Shown here in pieces: positions 1 to 10,515 of a DNA stretch of 64,000 nt. The notes below the pieces were generated by a model, which was not told where the DNA came from, ran no database searches, and worked only from the letters and a program-made list of their open reading frames with translations. Source of the stretch: a virus; the IMG/VR virus record IMGVR_UViG_3300032213_001381, positions 1 to 64,000 of that record; one strand, 5' to 3'. The translations under genes and the position numbers were made by a program. Numbering within the stretch: position 1 is the stretch's first letter; every line of letters begins with the position of its first letter.

Positions 1-3000
1 GCTGAAGCAGCAGCAGCATTACCAGTATCCACCGTATAAGTCATTACCGAATTGTCATTTGATATACTATTAGTATACAACACATCATCTGTAATTGTTA
101 TTGCAGTAGCACTAGAACCTGAAATATGCAACCTTGATGATGGATTTGTAGTTCCAATACCAATATTACCTGCTCTGGTTATATACATCGCATTATAACC
201 AAATGTAGTATACGACGAACCAGTCATTATAATGTTTGATGCACTAACATTAAATGCGATATCTTGAGGTGCTATAATTTGTAATGTTCCTGTTTGACCT
301 CCTGGAACACTTGTAGCTCCTGTAGAACCTAAAATTATTTGAGCTTCATGTTTGTTGGCAGATGGTTGACTGCTAACATTTGAATATGCAACAAAAGATA
401 TACCTGCTTGTAAAGCAGCTGCTCCTGCACTTGTTGAAGTATTATCTACACGAATCAAAGAACGACCATCGGTATCTCCTCTAAAATTACCAATAATATT
501 TGGTTGATTTGCCAAACCTACCGCAGAAGTTAATACTTCAAATTTAGCACCAGGAATTGTAGTACCTATACCAACATTACCATCACCAGCAATTCTAACT
601 TTTTCAGTGGTACTAGTAATGAATTTAATAGGATATGAACCAATACCACCTAGTGTCATGCTGCCATCACTGTCATCGTATCTTATTTCTTGTATCTTTG
701 TACCACTACTATTTTTCCATTGAAATGAACTGGTTGTATTGGCACCAAGTTTTATAGCCATTTCCCCACCAACCATTTCTAACTTAGCAGCAGGAGCAGT
801 TGTGCCTATGCCTACACTGCCATTATATTGAACCGTAACTGTTTCATTAATTTTTATATTATTTCCAGATGCACCATATTCAGTTCCAACCAATCCTACC
901 ATTTTTATTCCGCTGGCACTTTCGTGATTTATTGCTAATCCTAATGGGTTAGATGCATCATTACTTCCAAAAAATACTATATTTGTTGCAGTCGCAGTTT
1001 TAGATGCATTACTTCTTACATCCAAAAATCCAGTAACTAAAGATGTAGTTCCAATACCAACTTTACCTTCTACAATTAATCCATTTGTAGGTGCTGCGGT
1101 TGAACCATATGTACTGCCTATACTTGTATTACCAAATACACTCAATTTACTACCTGTAGCACTTAGATTTCCTATAGATACAAAGTTTGTAGTTAAATGT
1201 GTAGCATTATCATATATCACTCTAAATCTAGCTACTCCTGAAGCATTCTTTAAATCAAAATAATCACCGTCACTTGAATTTCTAATAAATACACCACTAC
1301 CATCTATACCAAATGAACCAGAACGACCGTTTGTAGTATTAAGTATGGATACAACTCCAGTTCCAGCAGTTCCAGCAACTTCTAATTTACTATTTGGACT
1401 AGTAGTACCTATACCAACATTACCATCACTAGTAATTCTAGCTTTTTCAGTATTGTTTGTGTAAAGAAGCAACGCATGGTTTGATAAAGTACCAACTAAC
1501 CCTTCTGTTGTATAACTCAAAACGGTTTTAATGGTTCCGTTTCCGTTTGCAATAGCACCACCACGAACATCCAATTTTTCCGCAGGAGCAGTTGTGCCTA
1601 TACCAACTATACCAAAACTGCCCGTCAAACTTGCACTAATATTGCTTGCGGTAAGATTGGTAATTGTGTAACTATTTGCAGCAACCAAACTACTTGCTGT
1701 TAATGCGTTGTTTGCCCAACTTGCAGTAGCATTTAATGAACCACTTATATTTACACTTCCAGTGAAATAGTGATTATCAGCCGTTCTATATCCATGTCTA
1801 CTACTACCACTTACATCCAGTAAATAAGCAGGAGCTGTTGTGCCTATACCGACATTTCCACCGTTTGGATTTAATGCTAAACTATAATAAGTGGCGGTTC
1901 CTGTTTTTCTTGGTTGAATCCATGCATACGCAGTTGCACTCGCATCTACACCAAATGTATTTACAACATCAGCCGTTGTATTTCCTAATATAAAAATGCC
2001 ATTTGCAGTTGCGGAACTTGTGGCAGGTCCATAATACGGAGCAGATGTGGAATTAACTTGTAATTTTCCTATTATAGTAGAAGTACCAACACCAAGATTT
2101 CCAGAACCGTCAATTCTAACTCTTTCAATTGGAAGAAGAGCTGCGTCATTAGCACTTCCACTACCAACATTAAATGATAGAAATTCAGTACCCCATACAC
2201 CACTATCAAATCCTGTAACAATAGTTGATGTTCTTCTAGCACCTACATCAGATGGATAATTAAAAAATGTAGTATAAAAATCAATATAAGCTTTACGACT
2301 TGTCCCACCATCATTTGCTCTTATTGTTAAAACTGGAGTGTTATCGTTTATTTGTAATTTAGATCCGGGACTACTTGTACCTATACCAAGATTGCCAGCA
2401 CTAGTAAGACGCATTTTTTCTCCACTTGTTCCAGCATACCAATAAAAACCCTGCAGAGCATTAAACCATAATATTTCACTACCTAACCCACCACCATCTA
2501 AACCAATACCAGGATCATTGGTAACACCACCGTTATCATAAAACTTTAATCTATATCCATCTTCAGATGTAGGTCCACTGAATTTAGTACCAATACCACT
2601 TACAAATACAGAACCACTTACATCCAATTTATAAGCAGGATTATTTGTACCTATACCTACATTTCCAACATTCGTAATACGCATTTGTTCAACCGTTGCA
2701 ATTGAAAATGCGATTGCTGGTGATACTGCACCTACATAATCTGTATTTAATCCTACGCTATTACCACTTTCATTTGCATATATTCCTAATGCAGGATTGA
2801 TTGTAGCACCAATTCTTCTAAAATATCCAATAGTACCATCAGATGTTCTTTGTACATCCAATTTATAACTTGGACCTGTAGTACCTATACCAACATTACC
2901 AAAGATACTTGTACCACTAGCACTAATATTGCTTGCGGTAAGATTTGTGATAGTGTAACTATTTGCAGTAGTCAAATAACTTGCTGTTAATGCATTGGTT

Positions 3001-3422
3001 ATACTACCACTTAATGAACCTGTAAATGATGTAGCAAGTACCGAACCAACAATTTGTAAAGTTGCAGTAGGATTTATTGTACCTATGCCAACATTACCAA
3101 GAGGAGTAATACGCATTCTTTCTCCTACATTTATTCCTCCTTCATGTGTAGCAAAAGATATATATTGTGAATTGAATGATGGATTGCTAGATGCAGTATT
3201 AACTACTGTCATTGCAGTCAAAGCACCATCATACAATCCGAACGCTAATGATGCATTTCTATTTCCAGCCGCATGGTTCGTTGCAAATGTTCTAAAAACA
3301 CTATTTGATGAGGTAGAATTATAATTTACAATTATATCTCCCTGGGAAGTTGTTAAGCTACCTGTTACGGTAACATTTCCCTGACTAATTAATCCGTTTT
3401 TTACTAAAAATTCGTTTGGCAT
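1..3422 (-). CDS. Tail-fibre-like repeat protein, 3' end beyond window
   Basis: The frame is open from an ATG at 3422 to the left edge without a stop, so at least 1,140 codons are present and the C-terminus lies outside. The N-terminus reads MPNEFLVKNGLISQG. The rest consists of repeated fibre modules: VGIGT-x-x-P-x-YKLDV units alternating with LTASNISAS segments and Ser/Gly/Thr-rich beta-type sequence. Such repeats are typical of phage fibre and surface proteins that end in an autocleaving S74 chaperone, but the end is not visible here. AAGGA about 12-16 nt before the start is a weak ribosome binding site. It is the last of three consecutive fibre genes read on the minus strand and shares long stretches with the next one upstream. 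The role in host recognition is inferred. Confidence 0.8.
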   Translation of the reverse strand, partial: MPNEFLVKNGLISQGNVTVTGSLTTSQGDIIVNYNSTSSNSVFRTFATNHAAGNRNASLAFGLYDGALTAMTVVNTASSNPSFNSQYISFATHEGGINVGERMRITPLGNVGIGTINPTATLQIVGSVLATSFTGSLSGSITNALTASYLTTANSYTITNLTASNISASGTSIFGNVGIGTTGPSYKLDVQRTSDGTIGYFRRIGATINPALGIYANESGNSVGLNTDYVGAVSPAIAFSIATVEQMRITNVGNVGIGTNNPAYKLDVSGSVFVSGIGTKFSGPTSEDGYRLKFYDNGGVTNDPGIGLDGGGLGSEILWFNALQGFYWYAGTSGEKMRLTSAGNLGIGTSSPGSKLQINDNTPVLTIRANDGGTSRKAYIDFYTTFFNYPSDVGARRTSTIVTGFDSGVWGTEFLSFNVGSGSANDAALLPIERVRIDGSGNLGVGTSTIIGKLQVNSTSAPYYGPATSSATANGIFILGNTTADVVNTFGVDASATAYAWIQPRKTGTATYYSLALNPNGGNVGIGTTAPAYLLDVSGSSRHGYRTADNHYFTGSVNISGSLNATASWANNALTASSLVAANSYTITNLTASNISASLTGSFGIVGIGTTAPAEKLDVRGGAIANGNGTIKTVLSYTTEGLVGTLSNHALLLYTNNTEKARITSDGNVGIGTTSPNSKLEVAGTAGTGVVSILNTTNGRSGSFGIDGSGVFIRNSSDGDYFDLKNASGVARFRVIYDNATHLTTNFVSIGNLSATGSKLSVFGNTSIGSTYGSTAAPTNGLIVEGKVGIGTTSLVTGFLDVRSNASKTATATNIVFFGSNDASNPLGLAINHESASGIKMVGLVGTEYGASGNNIKINETVTVQYNGSVGIGTTAPAAKLEMVGGEMAIKLGANTTSSFQWKNSSGTKIQEIRYDDSDGSMTLGGIGSYPIKFITSTTEKVRIAGDGNVGIGTTIPGAKFEVLTSAVGLANQPNIIGNFRGDTDGRSLIRVDNTSTSAGAAALQAGISFVAYSNVSSQPSANKHEAQIILGSTGATSVPGGQTGTLQIIAPQDIAFNVSASNIIMTGSSYTTFGYNAMYITRAGNIGIGTTNPSSRLHISGSSATAITITDDVLYTNSISNDNSVMTYTVDTGNAAAAS

Positions 3423-3474
3423 AATTTATTGTATCCTTCACTATCCGGACAACAACAATATGTTATTGTTATTA

Positions 3475-6400
3475 TTATATATATCTCCCAGCCGCTTTAA
3501 TGTTCCAATTAGTTACACCCGAACCACTTACAACTAACCGAACATAACCTGAACTTAAACCTACACTCATTGTTATTGCATTAGTATTTCCTATATCAGT
3601 AGTACACGTTTCGTTATATACAATTGACCCACCATTCCATGTACTAACTATTGTGCCTGCTCTAGAATTACTACTACTAAAAACTGCATAATCAAAAAAT
3701 GCAGCATTATAACTTCCTGTCAAATTTTGTAATATTATACTAATCGTAGAAGGTGTAATAGATGACGTATAATCCAATAATACACCGTTTTTATAAATTA
3801 TTGTTCCACTAGATGTTATATTGTTTGCAATAAGAGTACTTGCACTAACTACACTCGCAGAAAGAGTATTTACACTTACTCCATCATTTGTTACTAAACT
3901 ACCAGATAATGTATAAGCTCCCACCAAAGTCTTGCTATTTACCCACTGCGTTCCATTTCCATATGTCAATAAATCACCCTGACTTGGACCAGTTATAGCA
4001 ACATCACTCAAACTGTCAAGACTAGTTACTACAGGAGTTGTTCCACCACTACCAACACCACCAACACTTCTAAACAAACCAGCTTGAACTATTGTACACT
4101 TATTTGCTGTCGTCAAATTTGTACTATCACCTTCAATTACAATTGTTGCCAATTGAATCGCATTCAACGCAGTATTAGGTGCTTCCGTAAATGCTTCTGT
4201 ACCAACCGCATTAATAGCGTCAAGTAAAGTGTTATATACAGCATTACCATAATATACGATAAATGCATTGGTTGGACTGTTAGGTATCCAAAATACTCTT
4301 TGTAATGTAAATTGATTATTATAACTACCAGCCAAATTAGTCAATACACCATTGTTATTGTACTTGGTTATATCCAATGTAGTATAACCAGCATTACCAA
4401 CACCAGTATCAATTATAGGAGTACTGCCACTCAGATAATATCTGTAAATCTTGCTTGCAGTTATTGCATTTTCTACTACAGTGGATGGATGATTTGGATT
4501 GATGTAATAATTTGCACCTTCACGAAATGATACACCACCAGTTTTTTGTATTGATAATCCACTTCCACTTGCTTGCAATGTATGTCCACTAATTTTTAAT
4601 GGACCAAATGCTCTAGTAAAATCATCCGTCTTTTGTGGATATCCATAACTAATCTGCGGACTATTAAATACACCAGTACTTACACTGCCACTCAATGTCA
4701 ATACAACACCCAAATTAATTTGCGTGTCCCATTGATTTATATCGGTACTACCCCAAGCATTTGTTTGTTGTACTATTTGACCTGTATTATCTAAACCAAC
4801 ATATGTTATCTTAGCACTACCACTATTTGTTATTGGTTGATTGTTATAATCAGGCCAATCAATTAATTTAATTGTTGGATATGGGTCGCTACCAGTTGTA
4901 GCATTCATTGATACAATCAAACCACTACCACTTTTAACATTGAATGTAGTTGAACCGGGAGTACTACTAATTTGTCCACCATATAATATACCTGTATACA
5001 TGTTGGATTCTAACCAACGAAGACGAGTTGTATTTGTATATGGTCCTTGATATTGTGTGAAATATAAATCGTTTGTACTACCGCTAACATAAATGTAACT
5101 TGCGCTTAAATTGCTTGGAATTGATATCGCACCTACTGGTAACAATTGAATATAAGCATTGCTTCCACTTACAACAACTGGTCCACTACTTGATATGTTG
5201 GTAAATGTTCCTGTTACACCCCAAAATCTACTTGCACTAACATAACCACTTGCACTGATATTGCTTGCGGTAAGATTTGTTATTGTGTAACTATTTGCGG
5301 GAGTCAAATAAGAAGCAGTTAATGCATTGGATACACTGCCACTCAATGAACCTGTAAATGATATTGCAGTAACTGAACCGCTAATGTTTACACTACCAGT
5401 AAAATAATGATTGTCTGACAATCTATAACCGTGTCTGCTGCTTCCACTTACATCCAATAAATAAGCAGGACTACTTGTACCTATACCTACATTTCCTGTA
5501 CTCAATGCCCAAGTCATAATAGGCGTAGTTGGTGCCGCAGTAAGAGTAGCAGCTGCACCCATCGCAATAGAATTAAATGATGCACCCAAATCATAAAAGT
5601 GTGCATAATTTGCACCATTTGAATTCAATGTTAATTGATTTGTTGCAGAAGCGCCAATATTATTTATATAGGTTTGACCAACAACATGTAATTTTGTATT
5701 TGGTCCTGTTGTACTAATACCGACATTCCCACTACTATCAATTCTTAATTGTTCTGAATATGATGTGCTGCCAGAAACTTTTCCTATTGCAAAATATTGA
5801 GTTGAAGATATGCCTTGTGCCCATATTAAATTTGCTTCGCTTATACCGTTACTATAATTTCTTCCAATTGATACGCCCGTAGTAAACCCTGTTGGTAAAT
5901 TGGCTCCAACATTACCATTAAACCATGACCAATTATTTCCGTTTGTAGCAGCATGAACTTGCAATAATGAACCAGGAACAGTTGTTCCTATACCAACTTT
6001 TCCGTCATATGTAAATGAAACCAAGTCATTTGTTGGATTTGCCAATGTATTTCCACCTACGATTGTAAAAGTATTGGAATCTGTAAATTTAAATCCAAAA
6101 TCATATGATGTAGCAGTATTGTTTTGAAATATTATTGGACGAGTACCATTTGCACCAACAAAATAAGAAGTACTTGATGCATCTGTATTTGTATAAAATC
6201 CGTTTGTAAAATTTGCATTTCCATTTACATCCAATTTATAAGCAGGAAGTGTAGTACCAATACCAACTATACCAAAACTACCAGTTGCACTTGCACTAAT
6301 GTTGCTTGCGGTAATATTTGTTAAAAATAACCCATCTGTAAAACTTACACTGCCTGTAAATTGATGGGTATTTGTTGAAGTGAATCCAAATCTGCTACTT

Positions 6401-7047
6401 CCACTTACATCCAATTTATAAACGGGTGAACTTGTTCCAATACCAACGCTACCACTAAAATAACCGTCACCATTCGAAGATACATAAAATGAATTTAAAC
6501 CAGTAGAACCACTATAATATGCAGCAAATGCATAAGATGTAGCTACTGATCCAGTTGGATTATCGGTGATTGATTTGAATGTGGCTCCACTGACACTATC
6601 TGAATAACCTGCACCTGCTTTACGACCTGTATACATTGTACCGCCAGTAGCAGTAGAAACTGTAATTTGTGTACCTGTACTGGCTCCTCTTCCAGTGACT
6701 GTTCCTAATGTTTCACTTGTTGCAACGCTAGACGTTAACGCATAACTAGAACTTATTGAATTACTAGCCCAACTACTTGTTCCAAATAAACTAGCAGTAA
6801 CTGTACTTGCACTAATATTGCTTGCGGTAAGATTTGTAATTATACTTCTACTTCCACTTACATAACTTGATGTACCAACTGTAATACTATTTAGTGATGC
6901 GCTATTAATTGTACCGTTACTATCAAAATAAACTATAGAACTGGTAGCAGCAGCAATTTTTGTTTCTAAAAATGCTGTACCTGATCCACTTACTTGACTA
7001 AGAATTAAATCACCAGCATTATAAACTATTCCAGTTCCTATAGGCAT
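3475..7047 (-). CDS. Tail-fibre-like repeat protein (VGIGT/ASNISAS)
   Basis: A 1,190-residue virion protein starting MPIGTGIVYNAGD. It holds at least five VGI[GS]T-type units (for example VGIGTSSPVYKLDVSGSSR) and three NLTASNISAS-type units, separated by variable segments, which is the pattern of long fibrous receptor-binding proteins. The C-terminal third differs: it has a segment with Asn/Thr-rich beta sequence and ends in a small compact domain (final residues NWNIKAAGRYI). A TATTTATA box sits 4 nt before the ATG, so the gene probably has its own promoter; a terminator of the upstream gene precedes it. A region near its middle is a diverged copy of part of the downstream fibre gene. Fibre assignment is by repeat type; which fibre it is cannot be told. 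Confidence 0.8.
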   Translation of the reverse strand: MPIGTGIVYNAGDLILSQVSGSGTAFLETKIAAATSSIVYFDSNGTINSASLNSITVGTSSYVSGSRSIITNLTASNISASTVTASLFGTSSWASNSISSSYALTSSVATSETLGTVTGRGASTGTQITVSTATGGTMYTGRKAGAGYSDSVSGATFKSITDNPTGSVATSYAFAAYYSGSTGLNSFYVSSNGDGYFSGSVGIGTSSPVYKLDVSGSSRFGFTSTNTHQFTGSVSFTDGLFLTNITASNISASATGSFGIVGIGTTLPAYKLDVNGNANFTNGFYTNTDASSTSYFVGANGTRPIIFQNNTATSYDFGFKFTDSNTFTIVGGNTLANPTNDLVSFTYDGKVGIGTTVPGSLLQVHAATNGNNWSWFNGNVGANLPTGFTTGVSIGRNYSNGISEANLIWAQGISSTQYFAIGKVSGSTSYSEQLRIDSSGNVGISTTGPNTKLHVVGQTYINNIGASATNQLTLNSNGANYAHFYDLGASFNSIAMGAAATLTAAPTTPIMTWALSTGNVGIGTSSPAYLLDVSGSSRHGYRLSDNHYFTGSVNISGSVTAISFTGSLSGSVSNALTASYLTPANSYTITNLTASNISASGYVSASRFWGVTGTFTNISSSGPVVVSGSNAYIQLLPVGAISIPSNLSASYIYVSGSTNDLYFTQYQGPYTNTTRLRWLESNMYTGILYGGQISSTPGSTTFNVKSGSGLIVSMNATTGSDPYPTIKLIDWPDYNNQPITNSGSAKITYVGLDNTGQIVQQTNAWGSTDINQWDTQINLGVVLTLSGSVSTGVFNSPQISYGYPQKTDDFTRAFGPLKISGHTLQASGSGLSIQKTGGVSFREGANYYINPNHPSTVVENAITASKIYRYYLSGSTPIIDTGVGNAGYTTLDITKYNNNGVLTNLAGSYNNQFTLQRVFWIPNSPTNAFIVYYGNAVYNTLLDAINAVGTEAFTEAPNTALNAIQLATIVIEGDSTNLTTANKCTIVQAGLFRSVGGVGSGGTTPVVTSLDSLSDVAITGPSQGDLLTYGNGTQWVNSKTLVGAYTLSGSLVTNDGVSVNTLSASVVSASTLIANNITSSGTIIYKNGVLLDYTSSITPSTISIILQNLTGSYNAAFFDYAVFSSSNSRAGTIVSTWNGGSIVYNETCTTDIGNTNAITMSVGLSSGYVRLVVSGSGVTNWNIKAAGRYI

Positions 7048-7051
7048 ATTG

Positions 7052-7059
7052 TATAAATA
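7052..7059 (-). promoter_or_regulatory. TATTTATA box before fibre gene
   Basis: Coding-strand TATTTATA ends 4 nt before the ATG of the 1,190-residue fibre gene and lies just after a terminator. It is one of a recurrent set marking transcription-unit starts; promoter function is inferred. Confidence 0.45.
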
Positions 7060-7087
7060 TTACTTTATTTATGTTTATATAAATATA

Positions 7088-7117
7088 ATAACCCAAGAGG
7101 TTTATTTCTTGGGTTAT
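7088..7117 (-). terminator. Rho-independent terminator after fibre gene
   Basis: Perfect 11-bp inverted repeat (ATAACCCAAGA and its complement) with an 8-nt loop, followed on the minus strand by a T-rich run. It lies 28 bases after the stop of the 708-residue fibre gene and would separate it from the next fibre gene. Confidence 0.75.
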
Positions 7118-7145
7118 CACTTTATTTACACTTTTATTGATTGTT

Positions 7146-9272
7146 TTATGGTGCCCAATTTGAAATTGGAACTCTCTTCCAAATATTACCTGTATAAACA
7201 TAGATAAAATTATTATCTACTGTTATTTGTCCTACAAAACCATTTGCGGTTGGTGTACCTGGCACTTGACCAGTACCAGGACTACTTCCTGTAGATACTT
7301 GAAGAATATTAAATGAACCAGTAACATAAGTTACCAATGCACCAGTAATATAAGTTACTGTACCATAACTTGATGTAATTGATGATGCACTAATTACATT
7401 TCCTGTATATCTTAATGTAGTTCCGTCATCACTTACTAAAGAATCGGTAATACCATTACCTTCGTATGCTTTTGTTAATCTGTTAACAGTTAAATTTGGA
7501 ATTGCACTACCAAATGAAGCAGTTGGACCTATAATAATATTACTTGCACTATTATTTTGATCTACTGTAGTCCAATTATCATTCAAACCGTCCCATAATA
7601 ATGATGCACTTCTTTGATTACTACCACTATCAAATACTTCAAAACCAGCATATCGTTCATATGGGAAAAATGCATTTAATTGAATGATATTATCATTAAT
7701 GATTACTGTACTTGAACTGATATATACTACACTAGAACTGCCAAATACAGTAAAATCACCGTTAACCAACATAGATCCACTGACAAATAAATTTTTTCCA
7801 ATTCCAACACCACCATCTACTACCAATGCACCATTTGTATATGTTAGTTGATCATTATTTGTTGTATTTAATACTCTCAAACTTCCGCTAGAAGTATTTA
7901 CATCACTTAAAGAATCACCTAAAATACTATTACCGTTTACTCTTAAATCACCATTAATTGTCGCATTGCTAACAACATAAAGAGTACTTGAACTAATATT
8001 ACCACTTGCACTAATATTTGAAGCGGTAATATTATTAATAATTATATTTCCAAATGTAGCAGGTCCAGTAACTACTAATGTACTTGAACTGATATTGCCA
8101 CTTGCACTAATATTGCTTGATGTAAGATTTGTAGCAACTAAACTAGTAAAGTTAGCAGATGAACCAGTATATGCACTTGCACTAACATTACCTGCAACTT
8201 GTAATCTATTAAAACCATCGGTTGTATTTCTGCCTAACAAAACATATCCATCAGAACCGGAAATGAACATAATTGAACTAGTATCATAATTCATTATGTT
8301 CAATATGTTTCTATTATATTGTTTAGATGCAGCAGTACCAAAACTAGCACTATCCATTGGTAATATTGTCAACATTGCATCAGGACCTGTAATACCAGCA
8401 TATCCTGGTAAACTAGATACATATGTCGTACTAGCTCCACCAACAGATCCATAACTGATAAAATTACCCACACCAAAATAACCACTTTGCTTAAATATAG
8501 CTCTAGTACCAGCAACTATATTTGATCCAGTTGATTGTGCAATCGTATCTGGATCGGTGGCAGAATAATAAGCATAAACTCTCAAATCTGTAGAACCAGA
8601 TTCAGTTCCCAATTGCATTCTTGGTTCCAAAACAGTTTCTAGACCAGAACCAGGATTTCTATCTGCTAATCTGGAAAATAAAATTGAAGATTGTGCTCCT
8701 GGAGCACTAGCACTAGTTGCTAGATTTAATGTAGCATATTTTGATGTTATACTTACACTACCACTTACATACAATCTTGCTAAATTTTCAGGTGCAAATG
8801 CTTCACCATATGTTCTAAAAGCTGTACCAGTACCCACAAACAATTCACTACTTGCAGTAATTTCTGAAGCAACAATTCTACTTGCACTAACTAAACCATT
8901 AAATGTTGATGTACCTACTACCGAAAAACTTCCACTCAATGATGTTGAGCCTGTAATTTGTGTAGTATCACTCACTGTATCACCCAATACGGTGTTTCCC
9001 AAAACTGTTAAAGTACCGCCATCAACAATACTATTTTCAACTCTTAAATTGCTCGCACTAATAAATCCGCTCGCACTAATGTTGCTTGCGGTAATATTAT
9101 TTACATTTAAATCCGAACTACCAATTAGTGTTCCTGTAGTATCTGTTTGTAATACAAGTCTAGAACCGCTAATAATTCTTTCAACAAATGGTGCTTGTGT
9201 ACTTAGACCGTCAATTGATGCAGATGTTTGAGGAATTACTATATTTAATACATTTGAATTGGGGTATGGCAT
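7146..9272 (-). CDS. Tail-fibre-like repeat protein with C-terminal W-module
   Basis: A 708-residue protein starting MPYPNSNVLNIVIPQ. Three [NT]N[IL]T[AS]SNISASG units occur (around residues 57-75 and in the middle), with Ser-rich segments of the type LSGSFSVVGTSTF between them. The last 30 residues form a short module, pattern G-x4-D-x2-[YF]IYVYTG-x-[IR]W-x-R-x2-I-x2-W, that is common at the ends of phage virion proteins and also closes the gp15-like protein immediately upstream. A TATTTATA box lies 21 nt before the start and a strong terminator follows the stop, so it looks like a single-gene transcription unit. Structural role is well supported by the repeats; the exact position in the virion is unknown. 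Confidence 0.8.
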   Translation of the reverse strand: MPYPNSNVLNIVIPQTSASIDGLSTQAPFVERIISGSRLVLQTDTTGTLIGSSDLNVNNITASNISASGFISASNLRVENSIVDGGTLTVLGNTVLGDTVSDTTQITGSTSLSGSFSVVGTSTFNGLVSASRIVASEITASSELFVGTGTAFRTYGEAFAPENLARLYVSGSVSITSKYATLNLATSASAPGAQSSILFSRLADRNPGSGLETVLEPRMQLGTESGSTDLRVYAYYSATDPDTIAQSTGSNIVAGTRAIFKQSGYFGVGNFISYGSVGGASTTYVSSLPGYAGITGPDAMLTILPMDSASFGTAASKQYNRNILNIMNYDTSSIMFISGSDGYVLLGRNTTDGFNRLQVAGNVSASAYTGSSANFTSLVATNLTSSNISASGNISSSTLVVTGPATFGNIIINNITASNISASGNISSSTLYVVSNATINGDLRVNGNSILGDSLSDVNTSSGSLRVLNTTNNDQLTYTNGALVVDGGVGIGKNLFVSGSMLVNGDFTVFGSSSVVYISSSTVIINDNIIQLNAFFPYERYAGFEVFDSGSNQRSASLLWDGLNDNWTTVDQNNSASNIIIGPTASFGSAIPNLTVNRLTKAYEGNGITDSLVSDDGTTLRYTGNVISASSITSSYGTVTYITGALVTYVTGSFNILQVSTGSSPGTGQVPGTPTANGFVGQITVDNNFIYVYTGNIWKRVPISNWAP

Positions 9273-9293
9273 ATGATTGTCTGTTTATCTAGT

Positions 9294-9301
9294 TATAAAT
9301 A
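9294..9301 (-). promoter_or_regulatory. TATTTATA box before 708-aa fibre gene
   Basis: Coding-strand TATTTATA 21 nt before the ATG, followed upstream by a second overlapping ATTTATA. Member of the recurrent unit-start motif. Confidence 0.4.
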
Positions 9302-9337
9302 TAAATATAAAATTAATTATATGTATATTTCGTATTA

Positions 9338-10513
9338 TTAAGCAATCCAATCTGCAATGGATTGTCTCAACCATCTTCCACCGGCATAAATGTAATGATA
9401 ATCACCATCATATGCCATCCAACCAGGTTCACCATAATCATTTGGTGTGTTTGGAACATCGTGCCAAATAGTTACTTCTTGTGAACCTGTAACCGTTAAA
9501 TTTATCGTTTGTTGAATTAAAGCAGCATAACTTTGTCTGATCGTAGTAACTGCTTCACCTGCAGCAGTAGTAGATTTTTCCGTTGCAATTGTAGCTTTAG
9601 GAAATCTCCATTCACTATCATTTTCAACTAGAGGATTGATACTATAATATGGATTTCCTTTGTTACTATAAGTATTTTCCTTAACCTTCTTATTAACCGC
9701 ATCCATTTGAGCACTGCTAACAATTTCTGCTGTTAATTTTACTTGTTTTGGCGTCAATAATCTTTGAACAGTTTGTTTTCTATCTTCAAAAGATTCTGGC
9801 AACAAATAAGCATTGGTAGTTAAAGTAAATGTACTTCTCACCATTCTATCTTTTTCACCACTTGATTCAATCGTATTGGTGTAATTATCAATTTTAACTC
9901 TAAAGTTAAATCTTTGTTTATCGCCCCAATAATCTCCTTCTGCAAAGTTAATTTTTTCTAATATTGCATTATTTTGTTCAACATATTCAGTCCATACAAT
10001 AAACTCATATTCTGCCTTGATATGATCAGGCATTGTTACTGCAAATATTTGATTGGTAGGTGCAACAGTCTTATTTAATAAATTGAACTTATCGTATTTG
10101 TTCTTTTCATTGAACTTAGTCATTACTGGATAACTCAAATAACGATTAAATGTTTGATAACCTTCATCTTTCGCAAATGATGTTCTTTTAACCATTATCA
10201 ATGGTATTTGTAATTTACCTTGTTGATCTCTTAATGCACCTTGTGCTTTTGCTGCATACCATTTTTCAGGATTACCATATATAATTGGTACTTTTATATT
10301 TTCACCTGCGTCAATTACAGTAGGATTAATAACATTTTGTATATAACTAATCAATGCAGTATCAACATCCAATAAACTAACAGTAAAGTTTTTCTTTGGA
10401 TCTTCATCTCTTCTGGTATCCAACGCAATATTTCTTACATTAGATACAATAGGATTGTTCTTTTCAACATTGTTATTTGTTGGTACTGGATTGTTTTTAT
10501 TACCTTCCCACAT
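9338..10513 (-). CDS. 15: Tail completion / sheath terminator protein, gp15-like
   Basis: A 391-residue protein matching the architecture of T4 gp15, which caps the tail and joins it to the head. Corresponding segments in order: IKVPIIYGNPEKWYAAK (residues 74-90; gp15 has RVPITYASKEHF), QIPLIMVKRTSF, then HIKAEYEFIVWTEYVEQNN with the ILEKI-N helix, and VRSTFTLTTNAYLLP near residue 240. T4 gp15 is 272 residues; this one carries an extra C-terminal part with a coiled-type linker and a final W-module (DGDYHYIYAGGRW) shared with the downstream fibre gene. It starts 2 nt after the stop of the gp14-like gene, in the order gp13-gp14-gp15 as in T4. Homology is judged by eye from motif order, so a profile search would settle it. 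Confidence 0.7.
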   Translation of the reverse strand: MWEGNKNNPVPTNNNVEKNNPIVSNVRNIALDTRRDEDPKKNFTVSLLDVDTALISYIQNVINPTVIDAGENIKVPIIYGNPEKWYAAKAQGALRDQQGKLQIPLIMVKRTSFAKDEGYQTFNRYLSYPVMTKFNEKNKYDKFNLLNKTVAPTNQIFAVTMPDHIKAEYEFIVWTEYVEQNNAILEKINFAEGDYWGDKQRFNFRVKIDNYTNTIESSGEKDRMVRSTFTLTTNAYLLPESFEDRKQTVQRLLTPKQVKLTAEIVSSAQMDAVNKKVKENTYSNKGNPYYSINPLVENDSEWRFPKATIATEKSTTAAGEAVTTIRQSYAALIQQTINLTVTGSQEVTIWHDVPNTPNDYGEPGWMAYDGDYHYIYAGGRWLRQSIADWIA

Positions 10514-10515
10514 AA

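Noticed and set aside
7019-7201. A 60-codon minus-strand frame bridging two fibre genes
   Set aside because: It overlaps the terminator and the end of the 708-residue gene in another frame and has no recognisable start signal.
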